In this document: in pieces, positions 63,223-64,000 of the stretch
Layout: each line of letters begins with the position of its first letter
Numbering within the stretch: position 1 is the first letter of the stretch
DNA from: Streptomyces sp. CB00455
Lineage (GTDB): Bacteria; Actinomycetota; Actinomycetes; Streptomycetales; Streptomycetaceae
Assembly: GCF_001905445.1 (NCBI RefSeq)
Contig: NZ_LIVQ01000007.1
Span: 390,910 to 454,909, forward strand
Direction of reading: 5' to 3'
Length of the DNA stretch: 64,000 nucleotides
Program-made: the position numbers and the translations under genes
Notes under the pieces: generated by a model
The model's database searches: none
The model's input: only the letters and a program-made list of their open reading frames with translations
What the model was told of the DNA's origin: nothing

Positions 63223-63573
63223 ACCTTTTGCGGCCCGCATGCTGACGGAGTCGATCGAGCACCGCGACCAGTCGAGCTCGCCGCCGGCGCCGAGTTCGTC
63301 GAGGATGACGCGGTGGAGCCTCGCCCAGACGCGGGCCCGGCTCCACTGGGCGAAGCGCCGGTAGACCGTCTGCCAGCTCGGGCCGAACACCGGCGGAAGC
63401 TGCCTCCACGTGCAGCCCGAGGTCGCTACGAAGATGATCGCAGCCAGGGCCTCGCGGTCACCCGGCCGGCGCCGGCCCCCACCCTGCGGACGTATCACCT
63501 CTGTTGGCGGCACCACCCGCCGGAACAACACCCACAACTCATCTGGCACCAGGCGCTCAACCAGATCCGTCAT
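63223..63573 (-). pseudogene. IS5-family transposase N-terminal half
   Basis: From the ATG ending at 63573: MTDLVERLVPDELWVLFRRV, GDREALAAIIFVATSGCTWR, QLPPVFGPSWQTVYRRFAQW, ELDWSRCSIDSVSMRAAKGA (first catalytic Asp in SIDSV). The C-terminal half is missing beyond about 63223, where IS110 sequence approaches. A 26-bp palindrome lies just upstream. Confidence 0.82.
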
Positions 63574-63603
63574 GCACCGTTCAACGAACGATCGCGCCAT
63601 AAG

Positions 63604-63629
63604 AAACGACTTCTAAGAGGTCGTTTTCA
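63604..63629. repeat. 26-bp near-perfect palindrome
   Basis: GAAACGACTTCTAAGAGGTC followed by GTTTTC is nearly self-complementary. It sits at the 5' end of the truncated IS5 transposase and may be the remaining IS terminus or its operator. Confidence 0.5.
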
Positions 63630-63789
63630 TCTGCATTGGTCGCTTTTGGGGCGGTTTTCAAGATGTTCGATTACGGTGCGGTAGTGGCCTCGGATGTAGT
63701 TGTTGCCTGTGGGGCGGGTGGGGTGACGGGTGGGATAGGTGGGTGTTGTTCCTGTTTCATCCCATGATGTTCGGCCTTGACGGCCTGCG

Positions 63790-63851
63790 TGCTTCCGGCA
63801 TCGCGGCTGTGCGCCTGGGCGCACTCGGTTCGCGGCGGTACGCCGGAAGCA
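63790..63851. repeat. 10-bp inverted repeat upstream of IS5 transposase
   Basis: TGCTTCCGGC (63790-63799) and GCCGGAAGCA (63842-63851) are perfect inverted copies, the second touching the ATG of the last gene. Possible hairpin shielding the transposase start. Confidence 0.5.
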
Positions 63852-64000
63852 TGGCGAAGCGACGTCCGTACCCGAGTGATCTGTCCGATGCCCGCTGGGA
63901 GTTGATCGAGCCGGTCCTGGCCGCGTGGCGATTCGAGCGGCGTGGCCGGGCTCTGGACTTCGGCCGGCCGCCCGAGCATGACCTGCGCGACATCATGGAC
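63851..64000 (+). CDS. IS5-family transposase, cut by the window end
   Basis: The 50 visible residues start MAKRRPYPSDLSDARWELIE, then PVLAAWRFERRGRALDFGRP and PEHDLRDIMD. This is the standard N-terminus of Streptomyces IS5-type transposases (LSDARWELIEPVL). Intactness cannot be judged. Confidence 0.8.
   Translation, partial: MAKRRPYPSDLSDARWELIEPVLAAWRFERRGRALDFGRPPEHDLRDIMD

Noticed and set aside
1..64000. CRISPR array, rRNA or tRNA genes
   Set aside because: No regularly spaced direct repeats with unique spacers, no tRNA cloverleaf ends or rRNA segments were noticed; the CCCCTTGACC array has too few and partly inverted copies.

Overview
The window is high-GC actinobacterial DNA, almost certainly from Streptomyces or a close relative. 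GTG and TTG starts are common, ATGA/GTGA stop-start overlaps are frequent, and many families are Streptomyces-typical: MAB_1171c-type membrane protein, replication-relaxation protein, ALF-repeat protein, FG-GAP secreted enzymes, DUF6233, and RsbQ-, LtrA- and PadR-like proteins. It reads as accessory, chromosome-arm-like DNA. Short intact operons alternate with insertion sequences and decayed gene fragments. I see no rRNA, tRNA or CRISPR array.

Layout. 0-7.8 kb: a frameshifted transposon helper (DUF6262-like), a NarL-type two-component pair divergent from a two-gene ABC exporter, a Tn3 transposase remnant, a LysE-type exporter and a TetR regulator. 7.8-10.5 kb: a 5'-truncated RHS/YD-repeat gene inserted at the TetR start codon, followed by two tiny membrane-peptide ORFs and an orphan tip-like remnant. 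10.5-14.4 kb: remnants of a plasmid-type gene, IS21 and an amidohydrolase, then a small conserved gene, an RsbQ-like hydrolase and an FG-GAP fragment. 14.5-20.8 kb: secreted trypsin-like protease with a propeller, an anchored surface protein, a CPBP membrane protease, and a small secreted cationic protein followed by a small membrane protein.

20.9-24.3 kb is the most striking part. An array of CCCCTTGACC boxes lies upstream of a replication-relaxation protein whose reading frame runs straight into the C-terminal part of a Pycsar-type nucleotide cyclase. That chimera overlaps by ATGA a PycTM-like membrane effector, and a DUF4238 gene follows. This looks like an antiphage cassette rearranged into a plasmid or ICE replication gene. 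24.4-28.2 kb: helicase, protease, IS1182 and IS5 remnants around a lipoprotein and a GNAT acetyltransferase. 28.4-31.1 kb: a three-gene operon of XRE-like regulator, ImmA/IrrE-like metallopeptidase and MAB_1171c-type membrane protein. 31.8-41.3 kb: a secreted-protein island with a small exported protein, a 1132-residue Tat-exported ALF/coiled-coil protein, a trypsin-like pseudoprotease and two SGNH hydrolases, the last three all carrying the same FG-GAP propeller.

41.4-46.1 kb is an IS graveyard (IS5-type, IS630, TnsA-like and other fragments, plus a short inverted-repeat element) holding one secreted ricin-type lectin. 46.1-47.6 kb: DUF6233-like and Ymh (TIGR02391) genes. 47.9-54.1 kb: a MarR-controlled detoxification-type cluster (quinone oxidoreductase, SnoaL-like protein, cysteine hydrolase, epoxide-hydrolase-like enzyme, LtrA, FMN reductase) with a very clear operator inside the promoter. 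54.2-59.2 kb: mostly decayed regulators (PadR, MarR, TetR, SpoIIE phosphatase, STAS) around one alpha/beta hydrolase. 59.4-62.1 kb: conserved hypothetical genes, a ribbon-helix-helix/Fic-like toxin-antitoxin pair and a LuxR fragment. 62.2-64 kb: IS110 and IS5 transposase pieces, the last running off the window.

All family calls come from reading the sequence and recalling family signatures; no search was run.
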